Positions 10,233 through 22,075 are shown, numbered from the stretch's first letter. The stretch is 64,000 bases of DNA from Acrasis kona (GCA_026419775.2 JAOPGA020001506.1:1-64000), one strand, 5' to 3'. Translations and numbers: made by a program. Notes: a model not told the origin generated them from the letters alone.

Positions 10233-11922
10233 ATGGGGCGGTACTACGAGGATGATAGGGAAAAAGAACAGAGGTCTCCCAGCGAAATAAAATCTGGAGT
10301 TTTATCTCTTTGGTTAGAATCCGATTTTGGAGTGCACAGGGACACCGAAGGCAGAGATGTTGCCGCGAATCAGGACAAAGTCGCGTGTTGGATGGACAAG
10401 AGTGGAAATGGAAACAAGGTATTGCAGAAAGATGAAAAATCTCGCCCAACTTTCAATCTCGATGTACAGCAGGGCGTCAAAAGTGTCAGATTCAATGGAC
10501 AGAATCCACAATTCCTCAAACAGTCCATCGCATCCGACGCAGAAACAATCATAATTGTTTATAGGATGGTCAACGGTGGGGACATGACTTTATTGTCCAC
10601 ATCCTCTGACGATCCCAACATTTCAGCCTACACCTTCAAATCGATGGAGGGACAAAACGTCTCACCAGTATCTTATTCCTGTGGCTACAACAGGACGCTT
10701 AAAAATGGCCAAGAAGCACACGCACGTTCAAACCCTGTGGTGGGACCAGTAGTGTTATTGGCATCATCCGATGTTAATGGCGCTGTTTCAATATACAAGT
10801 CAGGTAGAGCTTGTGGAAGCCCAACCCAGTACAACATTAACGACAAGCGTAGTGCTCGCGAGTGCTTTATAGGTTGTGAGTACAAATCAGGCAATCCAGT
10901 CAACTGTTTCAATGGAGATATCTACGCAATTGTTGTTTACAAAACTGCACCGTCGTTCGAAGACTTTCAAAAAGTCATTAGACATTTCATGACCAAATAC
11001 GATCTGGAGCTCACATATGAATCTGGTAGATACTTATTCCCTTGTTTCCAAGGTAGTGGAAGAGGAGACGAAGGCACTCCTAATCAATCTTTAGTGCTGC
11101 TTCAAGGTAACGGTAAAGAATTCAAGTACAGACCTACTCATTATCTACCAAAATCTGGTTTCGCAGTGAGGGACCCTGATGGTATCTACTGGGCGCAAAA
11201 GGGTGTTCATCTACTTACTCACTCTTCAAATATCTTCCGAACTTTTTCAACTCTCCCAGAGTTTGACGTAATGGTTAGCACAGTACGGTGCCTTTTCGTA
11301 CAAATCAGTGGCAACCGTAAAAACACCATTGTCCACTCCAATTGGCAAGAAGTCACAATGTTGGGCTCCAAGTTGGATCCGTAACAGCGATGGAACCGCT
11401 TATGTGGATCCTGCTACTGGGCATCCAGGAATTATTTGTTCCGTCACTCCTGGATTGTACGAAGACAGGGTGACTGATTTTGATTACTATGTTTGTTTCC
11501 CTAAAAAGGATTTGAGTGGTGAATGGAGCGTCAGTATGATTAAGGGATTACCACATAATATTATTGATGGATGGTTGATGTATGACTTATCTTTGAAGAG
11601 GTTTGTGTTATCCGTAACTGACTTGGATCCTCCTCAACACGTGAGATTTTACATGTCAGATGAAATATTATCTGGTTACACAATGGTTGGTTCAGGAGCA
11701 GATCCTCTTGGTATTTCTGCAAAGTATGAAGGTATTTTTATATTAAAAGAAGCAGACGGGTCGTACATTATGGGACTTGATCCAAGGTCCGCAGGGTATG
11801 AATATACAACTAACAAGTCCCTGACAGCTGATGGATGGACGGAGCCTATCATGGTGAAGGCGCCGTTCTTCATCGAACATGGCGGGCCATATAATACACC
11901 CAAGAACGTATGTCCGTTTTAA
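10233..11922 (+). CDS. LamG/concanavalin-like plus five-bladed-propeller (GH43-like) protein, split by one base
   Basis: Residues ~20-250 look like a concanavalin A-like/LamG domain of the type seen in bacterial surface proteins (VLSLWLESDF, WMDKSGNGN, RPTF, VRFNGQ). After about residue 260 a beta-propeller like that of GH43/GH32 begins (FAVRDPDGIYWAQ, CWAPSWIRNSDGTAYVD, ISAKYEGIFILKEADGSYIM). The first frame runs off the propeller near 11270 and stops at 11384. The +1 frame supplies the continuation (VWLAQYGAFS...) to 11922. The span is 1690 nt, 563 codons plus one base, so one extra A in GTAATGG explains it. There is no signal peptide, which is odd for a glycosidase; substrate and activity are unknown. 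Alternatives are a recent pseudogene or an assembly error. Confidence 0.68.
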
Positions 11923-11975
11923 TAAACTTGACAGAAGTTTTTTCCGAACATTAAGACCTTCTATTCAAAAAATGC

Positions 11976-12062
11976 TGCTGATGGTGAGGATCGAACTCAC
12001 GACCCTTTGCTAGCTTATTGTCAGCTCATAAGACAAAAGCACTACCTCTGTGCTACACCAGC
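11976..12062 (-). tRNA. tRNA-Ile (anticodon UAU) with a 15-nt intron
   Basis: Reading the minus strand, 12062 to 11976 folds as a tRNA. The 7-bp acceptor stem is GCTGGTG/CATCAGC with one G-U pair, the D stem GCAC/GTGC, and the T arm GTGAG-TTCGATC-CTCAC, with discriminator A. The anticodon stem TTTGT/GCAAA closes loop CTTATGA, giving anticodon UAU. A 15-nt insertion follows position 37 (AGCTGACAATAAGCT). Its AATAAG segment can pair with the anticodon region, as is typical of nuclear pre-tRNA introns, and tRNA-Ile(UAU) is a common intron carrier. Mature length 72 nt plus CCA added later. It lies between two plus-strand protein genes. Confidence 0.9.
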
Positions 12063-12160
12063 TCTCAATAAAAATTTTATTTAATTATTATGATTAATTA
12101 AACAAATCAATAAAGATGTTACTTGGTTGGCCAATAAGAAATAAAAGAACAAGTTTGAAC

Positions 12161-13425
12161 ATGAACGAGATTGAACTGAGACACAAAATTGCCGTAAAGA
12201 AGGACAAAATAGATAAGGACACACGAACTGTGTTTATAACAGTGAGACTCATGATTACACATCTATTTAAAAAATAATTAGGGTGTTCCAAAAAATTCTA
12301 CGCGTGACGAGTTGATGTCATTCTTCTCTGAACAAGGTGCGATACAACAACTTAGCTATCACACAGATACAAACTTTGTTAAAATATTGTTCGAGTCCAA
12401 ACAGAGTGCAGAACATATAAGGGATAAAAAGATTGAATACACTCCAGGTTCGCTATTGACTATTCGTACAAAAACAGAACGCAGAGAACAGAAAAAACAA
12501 ATTGAGAGGCCTAGCAATTCGACACAACCAATTAAGAGGATTGTCTACCAAGAAGAGTTTATATTTCCTGATTCCAATGATCAATGCGTCTATAAAGTCG
12601 ACGAACTAGAAAAGAGATTAGACCATCGATTCTACACTGATCCTAAAAGACTTACGACAGTAGGAATGAAAACTAAACAATCCAACAAAGAATTCGAGGA
12701 GGAGCGTAGTTACTACAAATCGGAAGCGTTTCGAGACAACGTCTTTGGTCACCCTGAACCCACAATGTATGCAGAACTACCACCTGATTTTTTAATCACA
12801 TGCACTCACTCACAACAAGTCATAAACGAATGGATATCAGAAAACATTTTCAACAAAAATTGCACAGCAGTTGGAATTGACACGGAAGGAGACTTTATAC
12901 GCTACAACCACGTAGACATTATCGGAGAAGTAAAGAAGAAGTTAGTTCCAGAATTAATTACAATCTCAAACAAACGAAGCTTCTCTCCTGATCCAAACCA
13001 ACTTTTACCAAACTAACCAAGAAGAAGAACAACAAGACATTGCTCCAAATCTAATCAAGCTGCTAGGGGACGGTTCTATTAAGAAGGTGTTTGTTGCGGC
13101 ACGTGGTGACATTAAAAGCATTTCCAACTGGTTACAAAAGAGTTTTGCTTACTCTGAGCACATACAACAACTCACGCAAGAGATGCAAGGATTCGATAGA
13201 GACCTACTCGGTTACGTTGATTTACAAAATACATGGAGTTATGGATTAAAGAAGATGTGTGGACGTATTCTTGGAATGTACCTGGAGAAGAGTGTGGAGG
13301 CTACTTTTAGTAGGTGGTCCAGGAGGGAGTTGGACGAGGAACAAAAGCAATACGCCTCACTGGATGCTTATATTACATTGTGCGTGTATCTGAAATGGAA
13401 TCTATACCTTGAAGAGAATAAATAA
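12161..13425 (+). CDS. RRM plus DEDDy 3'-5' exonuclease protein (one intron, one-base frame break)
   Basis: Exon 1 is 12161-12241; a 40-nt intron follows; exon 2 starts at 12282. Splicing rebuilds an RRM (RTVFIT then GVPKNSTRDELMSFFSEQGAI and NFVKILF) at residues ~20-90. A linker is followed by a DEDDy nuclease: D-x-E in VGIDTEGDF, the second Asp in VFVAARGDI, then GLKKMCGRILG, WSRRELDEEQ, and YASLDA with catalytic Tyr and Asp. The first frame stops at 13016 inside the nuclease. The +1 frame continues to 13425, and exon 2 is 381 codons plus one base. Skipping one A in the run near 12970-12975 gives 407 aa with all catalytic residues. Probably an RNA-trimming exonuclease (RNase D/Mut7/WRN-exo superfamily); the substrate is inferred from the RRM. 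Confidence 0.78.
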
Positions 13426-16400
13426 AATATCTTTTTCAAATTGAGCATCTTTTCAATGTAAACAACGTGAATGTAAAGTTCTTTTTATTACACATCCAAA
13501 GAGATTCAAGGAGGACAATTAACTTTTCATTAGAGTTGATACAGCTAACTACCTCATTTGTGAACTCCTGCGAAATAGTAAACCAAAAGGTTCTTTTATC
13601 ACTCTGTCCGTTCGTGATCTGCTTTTTTTTCACAACCACAGATCGTTGTCTATTTCTTTGTAATGTGGCCCATCAAAGTCTTGCCTTTTATTTCCCACTC
13701 ACGTCAAAACGAACACAAACCCTTGACGTAGATAATCGTTCAGTGACAATAACCTCATGCAAACATAGATAATTGTTCGGTAATAATAACCTCAAAGGCT
13801 GAAATTGTTTTAGAATTAGAGTAAAAGAGTGGTCATTTAGGATTTTTGGATTTTTAATACCTAATATGTGGATCCAAATTGTTGAGTATTGATAACATCT
13901 CCCGGACGGAATATGGTGAGCAACATTTTTTATCCATGACAATAACATTATAGGCGAATATATTATGACTACAAGAGCGTAGGATGAAGAGGGAGTACAA
14001 AATAAAAACAGATTATATCAGTCGCACTTTTATCATACTTTCGTTTAAACATCAACTTTATATATTTAGCCACGATCAACCAAAGTGAACGTTGCAAAAG
14101 AAAAAAGAAAAGACGAGGGAGTGCCACCAGTTGAGCTTACCAGCAGAAGTTGAGATAGTACTTACAAGTAGCAAGAGCAAGATCCACATACCAGCAGAGC
14201 AAGATCCACTTACAAGTAGCAAGAGCAAGAGGATCACAACAGCACAGATACACTTTTAGTATCCTTCCCTCTTACGATCTGTTACCCTTTAGTCCAGAGT
14301 GCATTTGTTTCTAAAGACACAGGTGGTGGGGGTGTTGGCCTGGGAACCAACATGGGGACATTTGTGGGATAAGGGCAGGTGTATGAGGGTTAGAAGGTGC
14401 AGCCGTAGGTAGATGGGAGGTACGAAGAGGTGTTGATGTGACAGGTTGTGATGGCCCAAGAAAGGAGGGAGGGATGAGAATGTAAAAGGAGAGGCAGGAA
14501 AGTAGAGAGTAGAGAGGAGTAGAGTGACAGTAAGCTTATTTCTTTTTACTAACACCTAATTACATTGTCCTTGGATTCTCGATTGAGTCTTTGGACTGTC
14601 CTTGGACCCTTTAAAAGGTCCTTGGACAAGGTGCGTTGGCAAGGTGCGTTGACCCAACATCCTAGTCATTGTTAAGGAGTAGATCTCGGAACATTCATAG
14701 AGTCGCTCAACTTCAGGATTTGTTGTTGAACTCCACCAGTAACATTGACGTTATAGAGACTGATCACTCTAGAGACTCCAGTAGTTTCTCCCTAATGGTC
14801 TCACGACACAAGGGTCGATCCTGTACTTGGTTGCATTTGTTGTGTTTGGCTCTGGTAGTGTTTGGCTGTACTCGCACCATTGCAGACTTGNAAAAGGTAG
14901 TGGTGTAGAATGCAGATTACCCTTACATTGTCAGATGTCAAAGGTGTGATAAAGGGTCAAGGTTTCGCAGGTACGCGATTTGTTCGAATGGATGACGATG
15001 TAGTCATAATAATAAATGTTTCTATTTGACTTGCATTTGATTATTTGTTGTTGATTTAAATAAGAATCGGTCCCCTCCAGCAAATCAAACAACATCTAAG
15101 CTGATATTCATCCGTAATAAATTTTAAGCACTTGTTATAGATGATCTTTGGGTCAGTTCATTGTAGTTGGGTAGTGCATGACGATAATGTAGTTATTAGT
15201 AAATATTTTGGAGGGAAACAGAATCAACTAACGCTGCGGTAGCAATCAAACAGTAACAATCAGATGATACTAATTTTTAGCATTTACGTTAACAATTATG
15301 TTTCAATTATCAATCAAGCATTAATGAAGTGTCAACCGGACTATCATATCAATAATTACAAATTGCAAGAATGGGATGCGCTAAGATACTCAATTTCAAA
15401 ATTCAGAACAAAATGTGTTCACTATCAATTACGAATAAAGACTTGTAAAGCAAGGAAGAGATCTAATAAAATAAGGTTTATTTTTGGGAGTGTAACATTT
15501 TTCGATTGAAATTGGATTGCAACACAACTTCATAATGAACTCAAAGCCACAAGAGATTGTACAAATTTTGAACAGTTATGTTATTTCACGAAAATTCTTC
15601 GTTACTCTCACACTTTGAGTCATTGTCGAAATCAAAAATTGTACCTCAAAATTGTACGTCAAATTGTGACTGTGACTCAAATTGATTTCGGTAAATGTGA
15701 TCTAATCATAAATGTAAACATGATCAATAACCTTAATGTTCTTCACGAGGTCCTCTCAAAATTTTGGTGACTAATCTAAAAATCATTTTTTGTTTGCTTT
15801 ATAATTTTTATGTTGCAAAAATCTGACAATCGAAGTGAATAAACTCCGTGCGTTGTCGGTCTGATAACTCTGATTGATGAAGACCACGGTTGGCTGAAGG
15901 AATTTGTAAAAAGAGGAGGTCATGACAACCAAGGATAAGCTCTCACCATAATCTACCTGCTACATAATCGTTCCGCCCGAGTGACAAAGTACAGTCGTGC
16001 AAGTCCTTGAGACAAAATAAGGGGGCTACCTATACTATCAGAGACTTTGGTCATGCCATGAACATATCGCAAGAAACGTGGAATAAATTACTGTTGGATT
16101 TGATCATCTATGGCTATATTGAGGAGGAAGTGTCGCACACGACAAAATGTTTGTCAAGTTGAGCATCAATGGTAGTAAATTCGACTAACTAAAGAAGGAG
16201 AACCAGAGGAGCACAAGTAAAAAATCCTCACCGAAACGCAAATCCTCCACACCCAAACAATCCATCCAATGCTAGATCATTCATGGATCAAACAATATAA
16301 TCCTACTGGAAGACTTCCTATTAGAGACGAAAATACAATTTGAATATATTAACATGTATTACCGTGTCATTTATTATTATAACAACATTTAGGTTAAATG

Positions 16401-17744
16401 GATAGAGTACCGGTCAGGGCGTCTGCTCAAAAGTCATCACGCCATGGTGTAGAAATTGGTGCATTGCTTGTGCTGACCTTCTTCCGGGGTGGACACTAGA
16501 CTTGTATTTTTCCGCGAGTTACAAAAACCAACTGGACCAGTTATGCTCGGCGTCTGTGTATGGACATTCCAACTTTTTCTAATAGTTTTATTAGCTATTA
16601 ATGAGGCTCAGTATGACGTTCTGAAGGTGACATTTAAGTGGTTAAAAAAATGAATAAAATACTATATACTGGTTATCAAATTACCTCCCACTCGTTGAAT
16701 GCACAGCTGTTTTAAGGCGGACACATGTGCGAGGATCCAGTTGGTTCTTGCCTAATGGATAAGAAGTTCATTGATTTGTCCATCCATCCTTGTTTAATAG
16801 TTATTATTAAAATTGTCTTCGTTATCTGTGTCAATGAGCGTAGGGTCTATGGTTAGTTGTTCAGTGGGATATGTTTGTTTCATTTATATTTTGTTACTAA
16901 ATACTGTTTACAAATATGACTCCATTTCCCTTTGTGATTATTAGTAATAAATAAATAAATTAATTAAAAAATAAATAAATAAATAAATAAATAAATATAC
17001 CATACAGAAACTAGCCCCAATTTGTATCAACAAGGTTGTAATGAAGACTTCATTTATTTGATAATGAGGTAAGTGATGCGGACAAACGCGGTATATAAAT
17101 GAGAACCTCATTTATTTGATAATGAGGACCCCAATTGCTTTTTAATAGGATGTAAAATGAAGAATAAAGAATGGTTTATAAACTGTTATATTGGTGTTTT
17201 ATAATAGGTATTTATGGCAGGAAAGGATTGATGTCAAATGCATCTCGCCATCTATTCTCACAACTCCAATGNATAGTTTATCAATGAAATGTAAAGCAAC
17301 AGTACCATCTACACAGAATTGACTATTAACAATTGTCTTTACATCAGCCAAATACTTCTCATTATTATCATATATTTTTTCAACACAAACAAACCTTGAT
17401 GTTTACATTAATAGTAAAATACATCGCTTATGTATTGTTTATAAGGAGTGCATAGGAGTTGCAATATGTCTGTGACGCTTCAATCATAATACCATCAACC
17501 ATCGCAAATCTATACCAATGCTCTTGAGTTCATGCGACACAGACACATTCTTGGTGTGATTGAAAAATCTGTTACCAATTGTTTGATTTTCATCTAATCT
17601 TTGTGTTTTGTTTTAGCAAGTTTGTCAAATAAATACATTTGTTGACATATACCTGTATAGATTCAAACATTATACTCTCATTGTTGTTCAATGCTTTCTC
17701 TCTCTTTTTTTTGCAAGTTGATACATTATATCGATTTTGCGGCC
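13426..17744. other. Gene-poor stretch, degenerate repeats, two single-N positions
   Basis: About 4.3 kb without a supportable gene. Open frames here are short and lack domains. Single unresolved bases occur at 14890 and 17273. A direct repeat (CTTACAAGTAGCAAGAGCAAGA) sits at 14161-14182 and 14209-14230. Short repeats of TCCTTGGA and AAGGTGCGTTG fill 14568-14651. A 19-nt direct repeat CATTTATTTGATAATGAGG occurs near 17050 and 17110. I read this as decayed mobile-element sequence, with no recognisable protein motif left. Confidence 0.5.
16948..16996. repeat. (AAAT)n simple repeat
   Basis: About 50 nt of near-perfect AAAT/TAAA tetranucleotide repeat with one interruption (TTAATTAAAAA). Confidence 0.85.
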
Positions 17745-17762
17745 ATAATTTGACATTGACTT

Positions 17763-17957
17763 TTTTTTTTATAAATTGCATTCTATGAAAAGCTTTATTA
17801 GAATAAATTTACATATTTATAAATGACTCTATACAGCCGAAGGCCCGCCTAGCTTGGCGGATTTGATAGCGTGTGTTGCGCAACGCGTGTGCCAGATGGA
17901 GTAAGAGGTCTCATCAAAATGGTTGATATCTTCCTCAACACTTGGAGTGGCTTTTTG
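17763..17957 (-). mobile_element. SINE-like retroelement, full copy, with 18-bp target-site duplication
   Basis: 195 nt flanked by an exact 18-bp duplication ATAATTTGACATTGACTT (17745-17762 and 17958-17975). Read on the minus strand the element ends in a poly(A) run (T tract at 17763-17770 on plus), as expected for LINE-mobilised retroposons. An internal hairpin CCGCC-6 nt loop-GGCGG lies at 17845-17860. Related copies are at 20765-20883 and 23094-23215. I cannot find convincing pol III A and B boxes, so the origin of its 5' end (tRNA, 5S, or LINE-derived) is open. Confidence 0.85.
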
Positions 17958-18352
17958 ATAATTTGACATTGACTTGATCAGTGACTCATTTCAACAAAAT
18001 GTGGTTGAATAATTCAAAAGCAAAGCAAGTGTATGCCCACAATGGACAGTGAAGCTTCACAATTTGTACCAAATTTATTAAATTATGAAAGTTCATTGGT
18101 TGTTCTTATATTGACCCATCCAATATTGTAGTGCTCCTCTTGAGAAGTGTGGATATTGTTATCTAGCTTTTTTTAACCCATACTGTGCGGCGTATCTACT
18201 AGCCGAAAGCCCCAAGTAGTAGAATTCCCATTTCTGATGTTCTGTTCTGGCATGATGTTTGGCTTAACCAATGTTAATTGCTTGTTAGGCATGGTGTTAC
18301 CATTTTTCACAAGTCCACAAGTTGACTTTGATTACAAAAACAAATAAATATC

Positions 18353-19889
18353 ATGAGAGAGACATTAACACAAATAAAAGAAGAAATAAGACAACGTTCA
18401 CAAAAAAAAAATAGATCTTTTGTTCTTAGAAAGAAGCAGCAAGCTAAAAATAAAGCTGTCATTTCACTATTTAAACAAACAACACGAAGAAATTCTTCAA
18501 CAAAGTTTGCAAGTGAAATGACAAGAAGAAACCCTTCAAGAAGTAATTCCAACCCTCTATACAGGTCAAGTGAAACAGAATGTGCTAAGATCAACAACAA
18601 GACTTTGTCTATTGGAACCAACCAGGAGCACCAAGTCAATGAACAAGAAGATCCAGCACTAGATGTAAAAGACCAAGATCAGTCCATTACTTTTACTGAT
18701 GACAATAAAGAGCAACCAATCAAGCCTAAAGGCAATTGCAGGTCCAAAGCCACTCTGTCCAAAAGTGATTCAGATGATACAACTGAGAGCTATGATGAGA
18801 GTCCTTTTTTGATTATCCTGGAAAAGTAGATCTTGACACCTTTTCTCCATCTTCTCCAACTTCATCTGAAGTACCTCAAGACAAGCGTTCCCCCTCTCCC
18901 AATCCAAAAAGACATTTATCAAGAGCGGAGAGAATCAAACTGAACAAGGAAGATAAAGCTGCATCTAAACAACAGAAGGACCTTGAAAAAGTAGAGAAAA
19001 AGCTAGCTAAAGCAGAGAAAGACTCTAAAAAGCAGAAGAAAAAAGACGAGAAGCTAAAGCAAGCACAAGAGAAGAAAAGGCTACAACAGGTCGCCAAGCA
19101 GGCAAGAGAAGAAAAGAAGAGGGCAAAGCAATTAGAGAATAATGTGTAAAGGAAACCGAGCTAGCAAAGAAGAACAAAGAGAAGTTGGCCAAGGTGCTGA
19201 ATAAGGAGCAGTTGAAGAAGACACAAGACTTTGTTTTGAACAACAATGTCAAATCATACATTGAATCACGCTTAAAGGAACAGCCTCACGGAGCACCAGA
19301 GCTTCTGAACAGGACTCTATCCATTGTAAGAGAGTACGTAAACACCCGAAATGGAACAATCCTCAACAACAGGAGAGATGCTCAATGACAAGCGGACAGT
19401 CAGCTAGGAGGAATGGTATCGGCTGGTAACCAAGGACTAACAAACTTGGGAATGCCACCGCCAGCACCAGACGCCGTCAAAGAAAAGCAACCCGAGCAAA
19501 GAGTTATCACTAAATGTGGATTGGCAGCCATTGCCCGTCAATTCTTGAAGAGCTCTCAGCAAATTAATCAACCGCTTTATAAAAGCGAAGAGGATGAAGA
19601 TTATCTGCAAGGGAGCGAAACGGAAAGCGAAGAAGAGGAACTTGAGGAAGACACGGAACAAAAAAGTTTGTAACCAATCACTGTTAGCCCCATCAACCGG
19701 ATGAACCAGAAGAGAATCCACTGACTATCAGCCCAAACGCACCTAGTGAGATAATTGTGGTTGATAGTGATGATGATGAGTTGCCAGAAATCATAAAGCA
19801 AGAGGAGGTCCAGTTTGTGAAACTAATGAAGAAGAGGGCAATCAAGAGAAAGATATTCAAATTGTACAATGACTACAAACGCTTATAAT
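18353..19889 (+). pseudogene. Decayed Lys/Glu-rich coiled-coil protein gene
   Basis: An open frame begins with ATG at 18353 (158 aa) and continues in other frames after lesions. A base seems missing in the T run near 18805-18810, another frame break lies near 19140, an in-frame TGA interrupts at 19386-19388, and a further break lies near 19670. The last piece, ending with TAA at about 19887-19889, contains an acidic segment (DSDDDELPEI) and a basic tail. The joined remnant is rich in Lys, Glu and Gln, with a long coiled coil at 18960-19230. No domain is recognised. It sits between a SINE and a LINE remnant and may be an ORF of a mobile element or a dead host gene. Confidence 0.55.
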
Positions 19890-19899
19890 CTTAGCAAGA

Positions 19900-21650
19900 A
19901 AGAGAGCAAAAAAAAAGTTTAATAAATTTATATTTTTTTCAAAATGCACGTGATTATCTTAATGTAGATGACCAACTTGAATTTTACCAGTAATAATAAG
20001 CAAGGAAAATATCTAATTGAGCAGCAGAAATGCTCAGGTACTGTGTTAAGTATAGCAGCACTACTGGTGTCAAAATGTTTGATTCCAAATACTTACTTGT
20101 CATAGCTCTATATAATGACAGGTTAAATCCTGAATATAACTTTGTTTTCAGGTCTTGTTCATCCAATGGATGATACTTTATCCTGAAACTTGTGTCTTCA
20201 TCTTCTTTATGATCCTTGTAAAGTATTTTAACCAGTTGCTGTCATCTGGCTGATCAACATCTGAAACATCTGAGCTTTTCAACATTTCTGCTTCTGTATA
20301 TTCCCTATCCTTCTTGATAGCTTGCAAGTAACACAATGATGCACCTTTATTGGAGCAATTAATGACTGCCCTTGACAACTTTTTGAGAAAAGACTAATTC
20401 CGTGGTTGTTTAAATAAGACCACTCACCAAAATCATTAAGGAAATAACCGGACCTGGACATGACAAATAGATGTACCGCATTTTCACAGGTGTTGTTGAA
20501 ATTTTTTGGAGCACAAAAAGAGGCTTGAAAACTCTGAAGTGCCTGTTTAGCCTCTGGAAAGTGTCCATACTTACATATCCAAGTAAGCTAATATATATAG
20601 ACCATTTCCAATCCTCCGGCAGCTCTGACATCTCTTTGCTTCCTTCAATTCCACGCTGCGTCAAATAATATGGCGCTCCCCATAATTTAAAATTGTCTCG
20701 AATAACAAAGCCAGGTTTCAGATTATCATGGATAACCTTATTGATCTTGATCATTGCATCATATTTTTTTTGTATAAATTGCATTCTGCGAAAAGCTTTA
20801 TTAGAATAAATTTACATATTTATAAATGACTCTATACAGCCGAAGGCCCGCCTAGCTTGGCGGATTTGATGGCGTGCGTTGCGGATCATCGCATCATATA
20901 ATTTGGTTTTATTATAGCGACAATCAAGTAACAAATGTTGCTGGTCTTCATGTGATGAATGACACCGACATTTAGTGTCATAATTAGGATTGTTGCTCTA
21001 GTAACGCATCTTTGACAGTGTGCAAAGCTGGTTGGAGCGGAGGAGGAGTAGGAATTTCTGTTTATTTTTGTTTAATTTGTCAACATCTACAAATGCTTTA
21101 ATGTGGTATTCATCATGTAGAAGGTCATATTTGTAGTCAACTGAGTAAGCACGTTTAGAAGACAAATAAGATTTGACAAAAAGACAAACAGATTTGTGTG
21201 GAACATCACCGTTACAAACAAGATCAAAAGCAAGGTGAGTGAGTGGGCAGATATCATTGATAAAGTGATTCTTTAAACCAAGCTTAGCGAGTTTGTCAGC
21301 TTCTTTGTTTCCAGGGATGTTGGAGTGAGCTTCAACATAATTGAGAGTACAAGATTTAACTCTCTTCATTTCCTGGACAGTCGCATGATGTAGTTAATTG
21401 TCACATATTTGTAACTGTTGTTCCACATTTACAAGCTTCTCATATGACTGTACAGCTTGAATTCCAGATAAGCAGTCAGTATTAGCAACAGCATTCAAAT
21501 ATTTCACAACCCTTTCAGAAAAATGGTACCCATTGTCTACTTTTATCCAGATTGAAGAGAACTTACAGAATTGTATCAAATTAGATAGTTGTAACTCAAC
21601 ATTATTAGCTGTTAAAAATTGCCGGCAGAATCTCTCCATTGTTTGAGCGT
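19900..21650 (-). mobile_element. 3' half of a LINE (non-LTR) retrotransposon: RNase H and Cys/His C-terminus, decayed
   Basis: Reading 21650 downward on the minus strand there are RNase H pieces: CLSGIQAVQSYEKL near 21470, and YVEAHSNIPGNKEADKLAKLG near 21330-21270 with the conserved H-S-x-I-x-G-N-x-x-A-D signature. About 20980-20900 follows a CRCHSSHEDQQHLLLDC motif typical of LINE ORF2 C-termini. The frame continues, interrupted by a SINE insertion (20765-20883), into a ~200-residue tail ending near 20000. Stops and frame breaks are frequent, so it is dead. The reverse transcriptase part is not present here. Confidence 0.72.
20765..20883 (-). mobile_element. 5'-truncated SINE copy nested in the LINE
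   Basis: 119 nt, about 90% or more identical by eye to the 3' part of the 17763 element, including the hairpin (20848-20863) and poly(A) end (T run at 20765-20771). It is flanked by a 16-nt duplication GATCATTGCATCATAT (20749-20764) and the same with one mismatch (20884-20899). Removing it rejoins the LINE frame across the site, which shows insertion into pre-existing LINE sequence. Confidence 0.85.
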
Positions 21651-22075
21651 ATTATACACTGAGTGTATGTCTTGAATGCTGTGCAGTTCCGCATAGATAT
21701 GGACCGCACTGAAGTTGTAGTCACTGATGAACAAACTAATCATGTTGTCAGCTGGGTATCTATCACAAAGAATCTGAAGAAATCCTTTACCAACTTCATG
21801 GTCTTGTTTCTTAGTTGGTAGAGCCCTATCTTTTGGAACTCTGAGTATCTGAGCGGCTCTTTTGAGAAGAGGTATGCTTTGTTCTTGTAAATGGTGATAC
21901 TACTAGGAACACTTGTCATGTCTTTGTTTGTTAGAAGTTGGAAGAAAGGAGTTGTAGTTTGAACAACTTTTAACAGTGCTAGTATCTGTTAGATAAATAT
22001 TCCTCATTTATTGTAGTTTCCATTCTAATACCATTTATGAACATTCTGGAGATGTTGGTCGGTTGTTCTAAATGT
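21651..22075. other. Non-coding or unrecognised mobile-element sequence
   Basis: No gene found. It separates two RNase H-containing LINE pieces and is probably degraded element sequence. Confidence 0.4.

Noticed and set aside
16385-16480. tRNA-like stretch near TGGATAGAG and GGCGTCTGCTC
   Set aside because: No full cloverleaf could be folded; perhaps a fragment of a tRNA-derived repeat.
19386-19388. In-frame TGA as possible selenocysteine or readthrough
   Set aside because: The surrounding gene has several other breaks and no conserved Sec context; ordinary nonsense is simpler.
20410-20784. Independent gene on the minus strand (124 aa)
   Set aside because: It continues the LINE ORF2 C-terminal frame once the SINE insert is removed.
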